A DNA stretch of 64,000 nt from an uncultured Pelagibacteraceae bacterium (GCA_902599995.1 CACKHN010000004.1:55353-119352); one strand, 5' to 3'; positions 1-10,264 are shown, numbered from the stretch's first letter. Notes: generated by a model from the sequence alone, not told the origin. Made by a program: numbers and translations.

Positions 1-731
1 TGATTAAGAAAAATGAAATTATTATTCCTCCTAGAGATGCTAAAACTTTTAAGGTTCAAAAGGGAGAGTTTTTTAGGATTGAAAGCATTGACGGACCTCA
101 AGTTGGAGATTTAAATCTCTTTAATTTTAGTAATTTGAATGAAAAATTTTATTCAGGGAAAACAAGGGCTCTTTATGGAACACATTTATCTGTTGGTGAT
201 AAAATGTTAAGTAATTTTCCTTATTTAAGATCTTTGGCAACTATTACATGGGATACCTTAGATTGGTATGACTATGATGGAGATGGGGGATCAGTGCATG
301 ATGTAATTGGCACTAGGTGTGATCCCTATACCTCAAAGCTCCTTTCAGGTAATGATTACCACTATTGCTGTCATTCGAATTTAACTAGAGCTTTAGTGAA
401 AGAAAAAAAACTAAAAATTGATGAAGCCGAAAAGATAGTACATGATGTTTTGAATGTATTCATGCTAACTGGATTTACCAATGACACAAAACAATATTTT
501 ATGAAAGCAAGCCCTGTAAGACCAGGTGATTATCTAGAATTTTTTGCAGAAATAGATTTGTTAGGAGCACTGTCTGCTTGTCCAGGTGGAGATTGTGGAT
601 CAGAGCATTCTTCTGATGTAGCTAAATGTTATCCATTGAAAGTAAGTATATGGCAGGGAGAGGAAAAGTATTTAAAAGATTTAGTTAAATCAGAAATTTC
701 AAATTATGACAGAGGTCATGGCATAGATTAA
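1..731 (+). CDS. DUF1989 (urea carboxylase-associated) family protein, 5' partial
   Basis: The reading frame is open from the first bases of the window to the stop at 731, so the gene starts upstream; a TTG at 135 is probably internal. The protein resembles the DUF1989 family, often annotated as urea carboxylase-associated or aminomethyltransferase-like. Visible family features are the RALYGTHLSVGDKMLSN region, an HDVIGTRCDPYT stretch, a YHYCCHSNLTRAL stretch and a late CPGGDCGS segment, whose cysteines and histidine may bind metal or substrate. In other bacteria such genes lie near urea or amide degradation genes, but none is seen here. The function is unproven. The downstream trmJ-like gene starts 2 nt after the stop. 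Confidence 0.75.
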   Translation, partial: IKKNEIIIPPRDAKTFKVQKGEFFRIESIDGPQVGDLNLFNFSNLNEKFYSGKTRALYGTHLSVGDKMLSNFPYLRSLATITWDTLDWYDYDGDGGSVHDVIGTRCDPYTSKLLSGNDYHYCCHSNLTRALVKEKKLKIDEAEKIVHDVLNVFMLTGFTNDTKQYFMKASPVRPGDYLEFFAEIDLLGALSACPGGDCGSEHSSDVAKCYPLKVSIWQGEEKYLKDLVKSEISNYDRGHGID

Positions 732-733
732 AT

Positions 734-1447
734 ATGTTAAACAAAAATATTTCATTTATTATTCATAAACCTCAATTATCAGAAAATATAGGCGCGTGTG
801 CAAGAGCCATAAAAAATTTTAATTTTCAAAAAATGATTGTTGTGGACCCTAAACCAATTTATCCTAATGATAAAATTTTAGCTACTGCAGTAGGCGCCAA
901 AAACATAATTACTAAAAGTAAAAAATACGAAAATTTAGAGCCAGCACTTAAAAATATTGATATTGTAATTGCTACTTCTGCTAGATTCAGAAACAAAAAT
1001 ATCAAACACATTCAGCTAGAAGACCTAAAAAAGATAGATTTTACAAAAAGAGTTGCTTTTTTATTTGGTTCCGAAGCATCAGGACTGTCAAATAATGAGA
1101 TTAGTTATGCAAATTACACCCTTCAAATTCCTACTAATCCAGAATTTAAATCTCTAAATTTATCTCACAGTCTTATTATAATTGCCCAATTTGTTTACAG
1201 CATCTTAAAAACAAAGATTTCTAATTTTAAAAAATCAAAAAAAGTAAAAGCAGCCTCAAAAAAAGATATACTATCAATGAAAAATCTATGCATAAAAAAT
1301 TTAGAAGAGATAGGTTTTTTTAAACCTAAAGATAAGAAGCCCACAATGCTTGAGAACTTGAGAAATATTTTTTATAAAATGGAATTATCTTCTAAGGAAA
1401 CGCGTATTTTATCAAGTGTATTTGCCAGTTTAGGAAAAAAAAAGTAA
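734..1447 (+). CDS. trmJ: tRNA (cytidine/uridine-2'-O-)-methyltransferase, TrmJ-type SPOUT enzyme
   Basis: This 237-residue protein has the SPOUT methyltransferase layout of TrmJ, which 2'-O-methylates nucleotide 32 of several tRNAs with S-adenosylmethionine. Motif 1 lies at residues 18-26 (NIGACARAI), motif 2 at 109-122 (FLFGSEASGLSNNE) and motif 3 around 142-150 (NLSHSLIII), the last two forming the knotted SAM site. The length matches TrmJ (about 240 residues). The lysine-rich C-terminal part after residue 160 fits the usual TrmJ helical extension. It starts with ATG 2 nt after the preceding stop, so the two are probably cotranscribed. A related SPOUT 2'-O-methylase such as TrmL is less likely because of the C-terminal extension. 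Confidence 0.85.
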   Translation: MLNKNISFIIHKPQLSENIGACARAIKNFNFQKMIVVDPKPIYPNDKILATAVGAKNIITKSKKYENLEPALKNIDIVIATSARFRNKNIKHIQLEDLKKIDFTKRVAFLFGSEASGLSNNEISYANYTLQIPTNPEFKSLNLSHSLIIIAQFVYSILKTKISNFKKSKKVKAASKKDILSMKNLCIKNLEEIGFFKPKDKKPTMLENLRNIFYKMELSSKETRILSSVFASLGKKK

Positions 1448-1499
1448 AATTAACATTGATTATTATTGATTAAATTTACAAAATATTTTACGGTGTATA

Positions 1500-1868
1500 A
1501 TGTTTAAATTAATTTCATTCTCATTTGCTTTTGTCCTACTTACTTCCTGCGCGACTATAGTAAATGATGCTGAGGTTCCAGTAACTTTATCATTTAGTGA
1601 TGGTAGTTCTGGAAGTTGTAATCTTTCAAATAAAAGAGCACAATATCAAGTTGATGTTCCTGGCACACACAGAGTTAGGCGTTCTGACGATGCTTTAAAA
1701 TATGATTGCAAAACCGTAGAAGGTAAAACGGCATTTGGTAGCATTCCAAGCGAAATGGAAGGAGCTAAGCTTGCTGGAAGTGTTGTTTTTTTTGATTTAG
1801 GTATAACAGACTCAATTACTGACAAACATAGAACTTACACTCCTAATTTTACAATACCAATTAAGTAA
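1500..1868 (+). CDS. small lipoprotein of unknown function
   Basis: A 122-residue protein with a short hydrophobic leader followed by a lipobox (LLTSC, cysteine at residue 17), so a lipoprotein is predicted. The mature part contains three further cysteines and no catalytic motif that I recognise. A hydrophobic glycine-containing patch (KLAGSVVFFDLGITDSI) near the C terminus recalls small lipoproteins that carry a conserved membrane-contact segment. The gene stands alone between trmJ and the rpsD promoter. I do not assign a function; expression as a lipoprotein is supported only by the leader and by its clean start and stop. Confidence 0.7.
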   Translation: MFKLISFSFAFVLLTSCATIVNDAEVPVTLSFSDGSSGSCNLSNKRAQYQVDVPGTHRVRRSDDALKYDCKTVEGKTAFGSIPSEMEGAKLAGSVVFFDLGITDSITDKHRTYTPNFTIPIK

Positions 1869-1884
1869 ATATAAGGGATCATAG

Positions 1885-1910
1885 ATCAAGGAATGAGATA
1901 AATCCTTGAT
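1885..1910 (+). terminator. 8-bp hairpin between the lipoprotein gene and rpsD
   Basis: ATCAAGGA (1885-1892) pairs perfectly with TCCTTGAT (1903-1910) across a 10-nt loop. It is placed right after the lipoprotein stop and directly abuts the rpsD -35 element. There is no clear T tract, so it may be a weak terminator or an operator-like palindrome rather than a classical intrinsic terminator. Confidence 0.4.
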
Positions 1911-1937
1911 TGACAAAACAATGACTAGGTTTATAAC
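1910..1937 (+). promoter_or_regulatory. sigma70-type promoter for rpsD
   Basis: A consensus -35 TTGACA at 1910-1915 and a -10 TATAAC at 1932-1937 are separated by 16 bp. Transcription would start near 1943-1945, only about 5-7 nt before the rpsD ATG at 1950, so the message would be almost leaderless and lack a Shine-Dalgarno site. The -35 overlaps the right arm of the hairpin at 1885-1910 by one base. Confidence 0.65.
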
Positions 1938-1949
1938 CCCCCATATCAA

Positions 1950-2567
1950 ATGACAAAAAGATTAAACTCTAAACACAAAGTTGATAGAAGATTAAAGGTT
2001 AACCTATGGGGAAGACCAAAAAGTCCGTTTAACACTAGAGCTTATGGACCAGGACAACATGGTCAAACAAGAACAGCTAAGCCTTCAGATTATGGAATTC
2101 AGTTACAGGCAAAACAAAAACTAAAAGCTTATTATGGCAATATTAATGAAAGACAATTTAGAAATATCTATAAAAAAGCTGTTATGCTTAAAGGGGATAC
2201 AGGTGAAAATTTAATAGGTTTACTTGAAAGAAGACTGGATGCCGTCATTTATAGAGCAAAATTTGCAACAACAATTTTTTCAGCCAGACAGTTAATAAAT
2301 CATGGACATGTGAAAGTTAATGGTAAAAAAGTTAATATTGGAAGTTATTTAGTCAAAGAGGAAGACTCAATAGAAATTAGAGATAAATCAAAACAATTAG
2401 CAATTATTGATATTGCCCTTGCTAATAAAGAAAGAGAAACACCTGAATATCTACAAATGGATGAAAAAAATAAAAAATTGAAATTTGTTAGAGTTCCTAA
2501 ATTTGAAGAAGTCCCGTACCCAATTGTAATGGAACCGAACTTAGTTATTGAATATTACTCAAGATAA
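1950..2567 (+). CDS. rpsD: 30S ribosomal protein S4
   Basis: The 205-residue product has the S4 family length and order: N-terminal [14 protein letters not shown] and GPGQHGQ segments that start the 16S-binding domain, followed from about residue 90 by the S4 RNA-binding fold ([20 protein letters not shown], then [15 protein letters not shown]). S4 is a primary 16S rRNA binder and starts 30S assembly. The N terminus has no zinc-binding cysteines, so this is the C-minus form. It is not in an alpha operon here: it stands alone with its own near-leaderless promoter. The following glycosyltransferase begins with no spacing. Confidence 0.97.
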   Translation: MTKRLNSKHKVDRRLKVNLWGRPKSPFNTRAYGPGQHGQTRTAKPSDYGIQLQAKQKLKAYYGNINERQFRNIYKKAVMLKGDTGENLIGLLERRLDAVIYRAKFATTIFSARQLINHGHVKVNGKKVNIGSYLVKEEDSIEIRDKSKQLAIIDIALANKERETPEYLQMDEKNKKLKFVRVPKFEEVPYPIVMEPNLVIEYYSR

Positions 2568-4148
2568 TTGAGCCAAAAAATTTACAAAACTAGTTTTATT
2601 TTACTATTTATTTATTTAATAACAGGTATCTACTTAAGTTTAAATGTGGGTATATCTCACGATGAATATCATGAGCAATTAAATTGGGAAATTAATTTTA
2701 AAGCGATAAAAAACTTTTTTGAAACTGGAACTTATCAAGAATTACTTCAGTATAAAGATAGATATCATGGTGTTGGTTTTAATCTATTGAGCCAACCTTT
2801 TCAGTACTTAATTAAGGATTTTTTATTAAAATATTTAGATTTAAATGAATATGGGTCCATTTTAATATCAAAGCATACAATAGTTTTTATTTTATTTTTT
2901 ATATCAGGATTATTTTTTTACAGAATATGTTTATTATTTTATAATGATAAAAGATTTGCATTAATCTCTTTATTTTTATTTTTATTATATCCTTATTTTT
3001 TTGGACATTCTTTGATGAATCCTAAAGATATTCCATTTCTATCATTTTGGATTATCAGCACTTATATTTTATGTAAAATAATTCAAAAACTTCACAATGA
3101 CCAAGAAGTTCCCATTAAATATATAGTTTATTTTGCCATATCTACTTCATTTCTTATTTCAATAAGAATTGTTGGAATTTTAATTTTATTACAATTTTTT
3201 ATTTTTATTTTTACTTTTATTGAAATTAAAAAAGCAAGTTTTTTAAATGTATTTAAAAATAATATTAAAAATCTTTTAATATTAATATTTACCATTATTT
3301 TTTTTACTTACCTGTTAAATCCTATATTCTGGCACGATCCGAAAGAAATAATCAATTCCTTTAAATGGATGAGCAAATATCAACAAGATGTTAGCACTTT
3401 GACACTTGGTGAATATATGAAAGCACTTAATTTGCCAGCAAGTTACTATTTTATATGGTTGTTTTTTAAATTACCAATTTTAATAATTTTAGGCATTTTT
3501 TTATTTCCTTTAATAGAGAAAAAATTCAATCAAAATAACTTAAATAAAATATTAACTATTTCACTAATTTTAACTTGTTTAATAATTTTATTTCTTTTTA
3601 TCTTGTTTGATGTTGCAATCTATAATGAGATTAGACATATAATGTTTTTGGTTCCATTAATGTTTCTAGTCTCACTAAATCATTTATATTTGTGGAGTAA
3701 AAATTTTTTTTATATTTCAGGTATTTTAGTAATTATCTTTTTTGTGATAGAAAATATTTCTGTAAGTCCATATCAATATACATGGATGAATTCGTTTTCT
3801 AAATTTTATAAAATAAATAAAAATTTTGAAGTAGACTATTGGGGAATAAGTAATAGAAATTTATATAGCTCTATTGCGAAACATGCCTCCAAGAACAATT
3901 TTGATAAGAGTAAATGTGTCTATGGAGATCTCTACTCAAACGTATTTTTAGAAAATAAAAAATTTAAATGTTTAAAAATGTATAGTGAATTGGATTCTGC
4001 AGAGGAGAGACCCTATTATGTGATGCAAAATCATAGAAATTTAAAAAGATCTGATCCTAAAGATTGTCAACTAATAACCAGTGAAAATTATAGTTATTCA
4101 TTTAGCAGTCAGGTTATTAATGTTGGAGCAGTATGGTATTGTAATTAA
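2568..4148 (+). CDS. GT-C fold membrane glycosyltransferase (PMT/ArnT-like, GT39-related)
   Basis: A 526-residue polytopic protein with roughly ten or more hydrophobic segments across residues 10-400 and a soluble C-terminal part. The first external loop carries an acidic pair typical of GT-C enzymes (HDEYHE, D32-E33), and a later loop has MNPKDIPF, resembling the PMT-family KPE-type motif. Such enzymes move sugars from polyprenyl-phosphate carriers to lipids, glycans or proteins on the periplasmic face. The acceptor is unknown. The start is a TTG immediately after the rpsD stop; no better ATG lies nearby. It ends with a 4-nt overlap with the convergent small gene at 4145-4411. Confidence 0.75.
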   Translation: MSQKIYKTSFILLFIYLITGIYLSLNVGISHDEYHEQLNWEINFKAIKNFFETGTYQELLQYKDRYHGVGFNLLSQPFQYLIKDFLLKYLDLNEYGSILISKHTIVFILFFISGLFFYRICLLFYNDKRFALISLFLFLLYPYFFGHSLMNPKDIPFLSFWIISTYILCKIIQKLHNDQEVPIKYIVYFAISTSFLISIRIVGILILLQFFIFIFTFIEIKKASFLNVFKNNIKNLLILIFTIIFFTYLLNPIFWHDPKEIINSFKWMSKYQQDVSTLTLGEYMKALNLPASYYFIWLFFKLPILIILGIFLFPLIEKKFNQNNLNKILTISLILTCLIILFLFILFDVAIYNEIRHIMFLVPLMFLVSLNHLYLWSKNFFYISGILVIIFFVIENISVSPYQYTWMNSFSKFYKINKNFEVDYWGISNRNLYSSIAKHASKNNFDKSKCVYGDLYSNVFLENKKFKCLKMYSELDSAEERPYYVMQNHRNLKRSDPKDCQLITSENYSYSFSSQVINVGAVWYCN

Positions 4149-4411
4149 TTTTCCGAATTTTTTAATTCAATGGCTATTTTTTGGATAAATTCGTTAATTA
4201 ATCTAGCATCTTCTTTAGAAAGATATCTCTCTTTTTTGATGGCTTTTTTAATTTCTTCTCTTAGTTTTTCTATACCTTCTTTTCTACCTTCTTTGCTAAG
4301 AAGAATTTCACTTTGTTCAGTGATTTGTTTAATTTGTCTTGAAATGGTAAATTCATAAATTACTACAATAGCAATTATAACGATAATAGTTTTATAAATG
4401 AATTGTTTCAT
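4145..4411 (-). CDS. small membrane-anchored coiled-coil protein, hypothetical
   Basis: An 88-residue product with one N-terminal transmembrane segment (about residues 6-24) followed by a charged, probably helical tail rich in Lys and Glu that could form a coiled coil. There is no recognised domain. It lies 19 nt downstream of the glutaredoxin gene on the same strand, so it probably rides on the purine-bolA-grxD transcript. An antisense open frame of 62 residues overlaps it, but the membrane-anchor architecture and the operon position favour this strand. Confidence 0.6.
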   Translation of the reverse strand: MKQFIYKTIIVIIAIVVIYEFTISRQIKQITEQSEILLSKEGRKEGIEKLREEIKKAIKKERYLSKEDARLINEFIQKIAIELKNSEN

Positions 4412-4430
4412 TTTTTATGAAAACAAAATA

Positions 4431-4769
4431 TTAACTTTTACTTTTAAAATTTACACCTTTGCTTTCAAATAGTTTAGCTAACTCTCCATTCTCAAACATT
4501 TCTTTAACAATATCACATCCACCAATAAATTCTTTTTTAACATATAATTGAGGAATTGTAGGCCAGTCACTATAAACCTTAATACCTTCTCTAAGATTTT
4601 GATCTTCTAAAACATTTATTCCTTTAAATTTTACCTCTAAAACTTTTAAAATATTGGATGTGGCCATTGAAAATCCACATTGAGGAGCATCAGGTGTTCC
4701 TTTCATGAATAAGCAAATTTCGTTATTTTCAATTTCATTTTTTATTAATTCTTTTGTTTGTTGGTCCAT
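4431..4769 (-). CDS. grxD: monothiol glutaredoxin, Grx4/GrxD family
   Basis: This 112-residue protein carries the monothiol active-site motif CGFS at residues 31-34, preceded by the family signature FMKGTPDAPQ, and later WPTIPQLYVKKEFIGGCDI. CGFS glutaredoxins bind a bridging 2Fe-2S cluster with glutathione and hand it on or sense it, usually with a BolA partner. The bolA gene sits 1 nt upstream on the same strand, the classical pairing. The length equals the single-domain Grx4 family. It belongs to the 3' end of the purB-to-grxD gene run. Confidence 0.95.
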   Translation of the reverse strand: MDQQTKELIKNEIENNEICLFMKGTPDAPQCGFSMATSNILKVLEVKFKGINVLEDQNLREGIKVYSDWPTIPQLYVKKEFIGGCDIVKEMFENGELAKLFESKGVNFKSKS

Positions 4770-4770
4770 T

Positions 4771-5001
4771 TTAATTTTCCTTTGTTTTGATTGCTAAAGC
4801 ATGTAATTCGTTTCCCATTCTTCCTTTTAATGAGTTATAAACCATTTTATGCTGTTCAATTTTACTCTTTCCAGAAAATTGAGATGAGGTAATAGTTGCA
4901 GAATAATGATTTCCATCACCAGCCAAATCTTGTATTTCAACAATTGCGTCTGGCATTGCCTCTTTTATTAAACTCTCAATCTCATTTAAATTCATCGCCA
5001 T
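4771..5001 (-). CDS. bolA: BolA family protein
   Basis: A 76-residue BolA/IbaG-like protein. The fold is recognisable from IEIQDLAGDGNHY in the first half and the C-terminal helix region with QHKMVYNSLKGRM and ELHALAIKT. The histidine and nearby residues are the usual ligands when BolA forms a 2Fe-2S heterodimer with a CGFS glutaredoxin, encoded next door. It shares a single base with the purL stop upstream, so the two are translationally close. The C(H)-type loop (GDGNHY, without the cysteine) suggests the IbaG/BolA-H class. Confidence 0.9.
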   Translation of the reverse strand: MAMNLNEIESLIKEAMPDAIVEIQDLAGDGNHYSATITSSQFSGKSKIEQHKMVYNSLKGRMGNELHALAIKTKEN

Positions 5002-7193
5002 TAGTTACTCATATATTCTTTTAACCACTTTGTATTAAACTCTTTTAATTCGTCAATCGTAACTTTTGTCTTTTCATTCAAAAATAGCACATTTTCATTG
5101 ATTGTTCCAAGTTCATCATAATGAACAGCATTTTTATTTAATATATTTAGGACTTTTTTTTGATCTTTTTTACTAATTTCTATTATGTATCTACCTTGAT
5201 CTTCTGAAAAAAAATATTCTATTTCATTTATTAAATATTTAGGTTTTTTAAGATTAATACCTTTATTACCTTTAATACACATTTTTGATACAGCTGTAAT
5301 TATTCCGCCTAAAGAAATATCATGTGCACTTTTAATAAAATTGTTATCCATCAACTTTAATAATGTTTCGCCATTATTTTTTTCATTAAAAAGATTTACT
5401 TCTGGCGGAGGACCATTTTTTTCATTTAATACAACTCTTGCAAATAAACTTTGATCGATGTGTCCCTCGGTTTTGCCAATGACAAATACTATGTTATCAA
5501 CTTCTTTAAAATCCATAGTGATCATTTTTGTATAATCCTTTAAGAGACCGACACCACCTATAGATGGAGTGGGTTTAATCCCTTGGTCTTTTGTTTGATT
5601 GTAAAAAGAAACATTTCCAGACACCACAGGAAATTTTAAATAAGAACTAGCCTCCCCGATTCCTTGAACACATTCAACAAATTCACCCATATTTTCCTCA
5701 TTTTCAGGGCTCCCAAAATTTAAACAATTTGTGATTGCAACAGGTTTTGCTCCAACAGATATTAAATTTCTAAAACTTTCACATACCACTTGTTTTCCTC
5801 CTGTTAAAGGATGTGCCCAACAATAAACCGCTGATGAGTCGACTGAGGCAGCCACTGCTTTGTTGGAACCGTGAACTCTGACAACACCCGAGTCTCCTCC
5901 AGGTTTTTGAATGGTATCTCCCATTACAGTATGATCGTATTGCTGCCAAATCCATTCTTTGCTACATACATTAGGATTAGCTAAAATTTTTTTTAAAACC
6001 TCAATTATTTTTAAATTATTAATTTCATCTTTGTTAATTTTATTTTTTTTGGGAAGTTTTGTTTTTTTCCATTTACGATCATACATTGGAGAATTTTCTA
6101 CTAAAGTATTTACCGGAATATCAGCCACTCTTTCATTATCGTAATAAAGTTCAATTTTTTTTGATTTTGTTGTTTTTCCAATTATGGCAAAATCTAAGTT
6201 CCACTTATCAAATATTTTTTTAGCTTGTTCTTCTTTTCCATTTTCTAAAACAATCAACATCCTTTCCTGGCTTTCAGAGAGCATAATTTCATAAGGCGTC
6301 ATTTTGCTTTCTCTACATGGAACCATGTTTAAATTAATTTCTATTCCAAGATTTCCTTTTGAAGCCATTTCTATACTTGATGAGGTGAGACCAGCTGCAC
6401 CCATATCTTGAATGGCAATAATTGAGTCTCCAGCCATTAGTTCTAGACACGCTTCAAGTAAAAGTTTTTCTGTAAATGGATCACCTACTTGCACTGTGGG
6501 TTTTTTTTCTTCAATTTTGTCATCAAAACTAGCTGAAGCCATACTAGCACCATGAATTCCATCACGACCAGTTTTTGATCCTACGTATATAACTGGTTTA
6601 TTTAAACCTGCTGCTTTTGAATAAAAAATCTTATCTTTTTTAACTAACCCTAAAGTCATCGCGTTAACTAAAATATTTCCGTTATAAGAGCTATCAAAAC
6701 TAGTCTGTCCTGCTACTGTTGGAACACCCATGCAGTTTCCATAACCTCCTATTCCATGAACCACACCTCTTAAAAGATTTTTTGTTTTTTTATGTTGTGT
6801 TGAGCCAAAATGTATTGAATTTAAATTAGCTATAGGTCGTGCGCCCATTGTAAATACATCCCTCATTATCCCACCTACTCCAGTCGCAGCACCTTGATAA
6901 GGTTCAATGAAAGAGGGGTGATTATGACTTTCAATTTTAAAGACAATTGCATCATTATCTCCAATATCTACAACACCAGCATTTTCTCCAGGTCCTTGAA
7001 TAACTTGCTTACCCTTAGTGGGCAATTTTTTTAAATGTAGTCTTGAAGATTTATAAGAACAGTGTTCATTCCACATTGCTGAAAAAATCCCTAATTCAGT
7101 GATATTTGGAATTCTTTTTAAAAGTTCACAAATTTTTTTATATTCATCTTTTTTTAATCCATGATCAATTGCTATTTTTTCGCTAACAATCAT
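5001..7193 (-). CDS. purL: phosphoribosylformylglycinamidine synthase subunit PurL (small type)
   Basis: The 730-residue protein is the small form of PurL, which with PurQ and PurS converts FGAR, glutamine and ATP to FGAM in purine synthesis. The N terminus shows the conserved [11 protein letters not shown] motif, followed by [10 protein letters not shown] and a Gly-rich stretch ([15 protein letters not shown]), then two AIR-synthase-like halves ([45 protein letters not shown] in the second half). The length matches Bacillus-type PurL and not the 1300-residue E. coli fusion. Its ATG overlaps the purQ stop by 4 nt, and bolA begins at its stop. Confidence 0.97.
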   Translation of the reverse strand: MIVSEKIAIDHGLKKDEYKKICELLKRIPNITELGIFSAMWNEHCSYKSSRLHLKKLPTKGKQVIQGPGENAGVVDIGDNDAIVFKIESHNHPSFIEPYQGAATGVGGIMRDVFTMGARPIANLNSIHFGSTQHKKTKNLLRGVVHGIGGYGNCMGVPTVAGQTSFDSSYNGNILVNAMTLGLVKKDKIFYSKAAGLNKPVIYVGSKTGRDGIHGASMASASFDDKIEEKKPTVQVGDPFTEKLLLEACLELMAGDSIIAIQDMGAAGLTSSSIEMASKGNLGIEINLNMVPCRESKMTPYEIMLSESQERMLIVLENGKEEQAKKIFDKWNLDFAIIGKTTKSKKIELYYDNERVADIPVNTLVENSPMYDRKWKKTKLPKKNKINKDEINNLKIIEVLKKILANPNVCSKEWIWQQYDHTVMGDTIQKPGGDSGVVRVHGSNKAVAASVDSSAVYCWAHPLTGGKQVVCESFRNLISVGAKPVAITNCLNFGSPENEENMGEFVECVQGIGEASSYLKFPVVSGNVSFYNQTKDQGIKPTPSIGGVGLLKDYTKMITMDFKEVDNIVFVIGKTEGHIDQSLFARVVLNEKNGPPPEVNLFNEKNNGETLLKLMDNNFIKSAHDISLGGIITAVSKMCIKGNKGINLKKPKYLINEIEYFFSEDQGRYIIEISKKDQKKVLNILNKNAVHYDELGTINENVLFLNEKTKVTIDELKEFNTKWLKEYMSN

Positions 7194-7873
7194 TTTAAAT
7201 TATTAATTAAGTTTTTAAAAAAAAGAGATCCATCTTCACCTGAAAGAGAAGTATCAATCATTCGCTCTGGATGAGGCATCATACCTAAAACATTTTTTGC
7301 TTTATTAAAAATTCCAGCAATATTTTTTATAGATCCATTAGGATTATAGAGTTGTCCTATTTTTCCACTTGGATCACAGTAATTGATTGCAACTTGAGCA
7401 TTATCCTCAATTTCTTTCAATTGATCATTTGTACAAAAATAGTTTCCCTCATTATGTGCGATATGTAGTTTTAATACTGTATTATCAATATTTTTAAAAT
7501 ACGCATTATCTTTGTTATTAATTTTTACAAAAACATTTTTGCAAATAAACTCTAAGTACTTATTTCTCAGCAAAGCACCAGGAACCAATCCTGTTTCAAC
7601 TAGAATTTGGAAGCCATTACAAATACCCATTACCATTCCACCAGAATTTGCAAAATTAATTACTGATTTCATTATTTTAGATTTAGAGGCCATGCTTCCA
7701 CATCTAAGATAGTCCCCATAAGAAAAACCACCAGGTAAAACTACCAAATCACTCTTTGGTAATTCATCTTCTTGATGCCACACCATTTTATTTCTAAATC
7801 CAAATTTTTTTAAGGCAACATCCATATCTCTATCACAATTAGATCCTGGAAATGTAATGACTGATGATTTCAT
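7190..7873 (-). CDS. purQ: phosphoribosylformylglycinamidine synthase subunit PurQ (glutaminase)
   Basis: A 227-residue class I glutamine amidotransferase that supplies ammonia to PurL. The nucleophilic cysteine is C85 in MGICNGFQ, and the His/Glu of the triad lie in MMPHPERM near residues 195-200. The N terminus ([11 protein letters not shown]) and [14 protein letters not shown] are PurQ signatures. It sits between purS (3 nt apart) and purL (4-nt overlap), an arrangement that supports equimolar synthesis of the three FGAM synthase subunits. Confidence 0.97.
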   Translation of the reverse strand: MKSSVITFPGSNCDRDMDVALKKFGFRNKMVWHQEDELPKSDLVVLPGGFSYGDYLRCGSMASKSKIMKSVINFANSGGMVMGICNGFQILVETGLVPGALLRNKYLEFICKNVFVKINNKDNAYFKNIDNTVLKLHIAHNEGNYFCTNDQLKEIEDNAQVAINYCDPSGKIGQLYNPNGSIKNIAGIFNKAKNVLGMMPHPERMIDTSLSGEDGSLFFKNLINNLK

Positions 7874-7876
7874 TAA

Positions 7877-8119
7877 TTATTGTACATCGATAATCCTGTA
7901 ATTTTCAATTACAAGATTTGCCAAAAGTTTTTTACACATTTCTTCGACTTTATCTTTTGCTTTCTTAGGATTAGTTTCTTGAGTGTCAATTTCAAAATAT
8001 TTACCTTGCCTTACCTCATTGACCTCATTGAATCCCATTCCATCAAGAGCTTGATGAATAACTTTACCTTGTGGGTCTAAGACATCTTTTTTAAGCGTTA
8101 CAATTACTGATATTTTCAT
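7877..8119 (-). CDS. purS: phosphoribosylformylglycinamidine synthase subunit PurS
   Basis: An 80-residue PurS, the small bridging subunit of the FGAM synthase complex. Family marks are the start [18 protein letters not shown], the V-x-QALxxMGF region and GKYFEID, followed by the helix with [15 protein letters not shown]. PurS is needed only where PurL is the small type, as here. Its start overlaps the purC stop by 4 nt, consistent with translational coupling. Confidence 0.95.
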   Translation of the reverse strand: MKISVIVTLKKDVLDPQGKVIHQALDGMGFNEVNEVRQGKYFEIDTQETNPKKAKDKVEEMCKKLLANLVIENYRIIDVQ

Positions 8120-8901
8120 TTTCGTTTTCTTTTGATCGAGGATAATTTTGTTACATTTACTGCACTTAAATTAGATTGTTCGTGAAGAATACCAAGTCTT
8201 TTTGCAACTTCTGTGTATGCTGGGATCAGATCTCCTAAATCTTTTCTGAACCTGTCTTTATCTAATTTTTTATCAGTTAAACTGTCCCATAACCTGCATG
8301 TATCAGGACTTATTTCATCAGCTAAAATAATATCTTTTTTTCCATTGGAATTTAGCCTTCCAAATTCTAATTTGAAATCGATTAATTTAATACCCACCCC
8401 TCTAAACATACCAATCATAAAATCATTAATTCTTAAAATCATTTTTTTTACTTTTTCTATTTCTTTTTTAGATGCCCATTCAAACGCAATAATATGTTCT
8501 TCAGCAATTAAAGGATCGCCAAGTTTGTCATCTTTCAAGCAATATTCAATCAATGGTTCTTTTAAAATAGTTCCATCTTCAATTCCAAGACGTTTTGTTA
8601 AAGATCCTGATGCAACATTTCTAACAATAAATTCAATAGGAATTATCTCAACAAGTTTAACAACTTGCTCACGCATATTTAATCTTTTAACTAAATGATT
8701 TTTGATACCTATTTGTGATAGGCTTGACAGTATATGTTCAGAAATTCTATTATTTAAAACACCTTTTCCTTCAATGATAGATTTTTTTTGATTATTAAAA
8801 GCTGTTGCATCATCTTTAAAATATTGAATTACTAAATCCTTATCGTTTGTAGCATAAATAATTTTAGCTTTTCCCTCGTATAATTTTTTACCTTTTTTCA
8901 T
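8116..8901 (-). CDS. purC: phosphoribosylaminoimidazole-succinocarboxamide synthase
   Basis: This 261-residue SAICAR synthetase joins CAIR and aspartate using ATP. It has the N-terminal ATP-loop motif [12 protein letters not shown], the substrate-binding region [19 protein letters not shown], and the C-terminal signature [14 protein letters not shown]. The size matches the alphaproteobacterial PurC. Stop and start overlap with purS by 4 nt, and its ATG shares one base with the purB stop, placing it second in the block purB-C-S-Q-L. Confidence 0.97.
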   Translation of the reverse strand: MKKGKKLYEGKAKIIYATNDKDLVIQYFKDDATAFNNQKKSIIEGKGVLNNRISEHILSSLSQIGIKNHLVKRLNMREQVVKLVEIIPIEFIVRNVASGSLTKRLGIEDGTILKEPLIEYCLKDDKLGDPLIAEEHIIAFEWASKKEIEKVKKMILRINDFMIGMFRGVGIKLIDFKLEFGRLNSNGKKDIILADEISPDTCRLWDSLTDKKLDKDRFRKDLGDLIPAYTEVAKRLGILHEQSNLSAVNVTKLSSIKRKRK

Positions 8902-10193
8902 TATTTAAAAACTCTTCTAAAAATTAAATTTACATTTTTAAAATGTTTAGAATAACTAAAGATAGATTTTAGTCTTTTTTGAGAAATCTTAATCATGATC
9001 AATTTATCCTCTAAAAGAACATCATATAAATTTAGATTTTGTTCAAAACATTTTTTTGCATAGCTTTGAACTATTTTATAAGATTTTTCTCTACTCAATC
9101 CTGATTTTGTTAATTCTAACATCACTTCTTGTGAAAAAATCAAACCTTTAGTTATGTTCAAATTTTCAAGCATTTTTTTTGGATAAACAATCATGTTATC
9201 TAAAATATTTGTAAGTCTTACCAATGCAAAATCAGTTGTTATATTAGCATCTGGTCCAATATTTCTTTCAACACTGGAATGAGAAATGTCTCTTTCATGC
9301 CAAAGTGCTATATTTTCAAGAGCTGGTAACACTGTACTTCTTACCATCCTAGCTAAGCCTGTTAAATTTTCACATAAGATTGGATTTTTTTTATGAGGCA
9401 TTGCTGATGATCCTTTTTGATTTTTAGAGAAATATTCTTGCAGTTCATAAACCTCAGTTCTTTGTAAGTGTCTTATTTCAACTGCTACTCTCTCTATGGA
9501 TCCTGCTATAATTCCTAAAACAGAAAAATAAAAAGCATGTCTGTCTCTTGGTATTACTTGTGTAGAAATTGGCTCAACTTTTAAACCTAATTTCTTTGCT
9601 ACATATTTTTCAACGTTTGGATTAATGTTAGCAAATGTACCTACAGCACCAGAAATTGCACACGTTGAAACTTCGTCAATAGCATCTTTTAGTCTTTTTC
9701 TATTTCTTTTAAATTCTTCATAAAACGAAGCCAATTTTAAACCAAAAGTAATTGGTTCAGCATGGATACCATGGCTTCTTCCCATACATGGTGTAAATTT
9801 ATATTTTTTAGCCTGTCTTTTTAAAACTTTTAAAATTTGATCTATATCTTTTAAAATGATTTTACCTGATTGAATTAATTGAATGTTAAAACTGGTATCT
9901 AAAACATCAGATGAGGTCATTCCCTGATGAAGATATCTCGCTTTAATTCCTACTTTTTTAGTTACAGATGTGAGAAAGGCTATTACATCGTGTTTAACTT
10001 CAGCTTCTATTTTATGAATTCTACTCACATTGATTTTTGCTTTCTTTTTTACTATTGATGCTACACCTTTGGGTATTTGACCCAAGTTTTCCATAGCTTC
10101 AGCAGCTGCTATTTCCAAGTTTAGCCATATATTATACTTATTCTGTTCAGACCAAATTTCAGCAACTTCTTTTCGAGAGTATCTTTTAATCAT
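8901..10193 (-). CDS. purB: adenylosuccinate lyase
   Basis: A 430-residue fumarase/aspartase-superfamily enzyme that cleaves SAICAR and adenylosuccinate, acting twice in purine synthesis. The signature loop [10 protein letters not shown] lies at about residues 262-271 and contains the catalytic serine loop; the histidine-bearing segment RSHGIHAEP is at 139-147 and TSSDVLDT near 93-100. It is the promoter-proximal gene of the minus-strand purine run. The AT-rich 108-bp gap upstream (10194-10301) separates it from the divergent ferritin-like gene and should hold the operon promoter, though I cannot place one with confidence. Confidence 0.97.
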   Translation of the reverse strand: MIKRYSRKEVAEIWSEQNKYNIWLNLEIAAAEAMENLGQIPKGVASIVKKKAKINVSRIHKIEAEVKHDVIAFLTSVTKKVGIKARYLHQGMTSSDVLDTSFNIQLIQSGKIILKDIDQILKVLKRQAKKYKFTPCMGRSHGIHAEPITFGLKLASFYEEFKRNRKRLKDAIDEVSTCAISGAVGTFANINPNVEKYVAKKLGLKVEPISTQVIPRDRHAFYFSVLGIIAGSIERVAVEIRHLQRTEVYELQEYFSKNQKGSSAMPHKKNPILCENLTGLARMVRSTVLPALENIALWHERDISHSSVERNIGPDANITTDFALVRLTNILDNMIVYPKKMLENLNITKGLIFSQEVMLELTKSGLSREKSYKIVQSYAKKCFEQNLNLYDVLLEDKLIMIKISQKRLKSIFSYSKHFKNVNLIFRRVFK

Positions 10194-10264
10194 TATTAGA
10201 AATATGAGAATATAGTTATAATTAGCAGATATTATTCAAATTTCATAAGTATTTAATTTTTTTT

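Noticed and set aside
135-137. TTG as start of the DUF1989 gene
   Set aside because: The frame is open to the window edge and the residues before it look like the same protein, so the true start is outside the window.
4170-4358. Plus-strand 62-residue frame opposite the small membrane-anchored protein
   Set aside because: Its composition is Ser/Leu-rich as expected of an antisense shadow, and the minus-strand frame has membrane-anchor structure and operon context.
8213-8698. 161-residue plus-strand frame inside purC
   Set aside because: Shadow of a well-defined enzyme gene.
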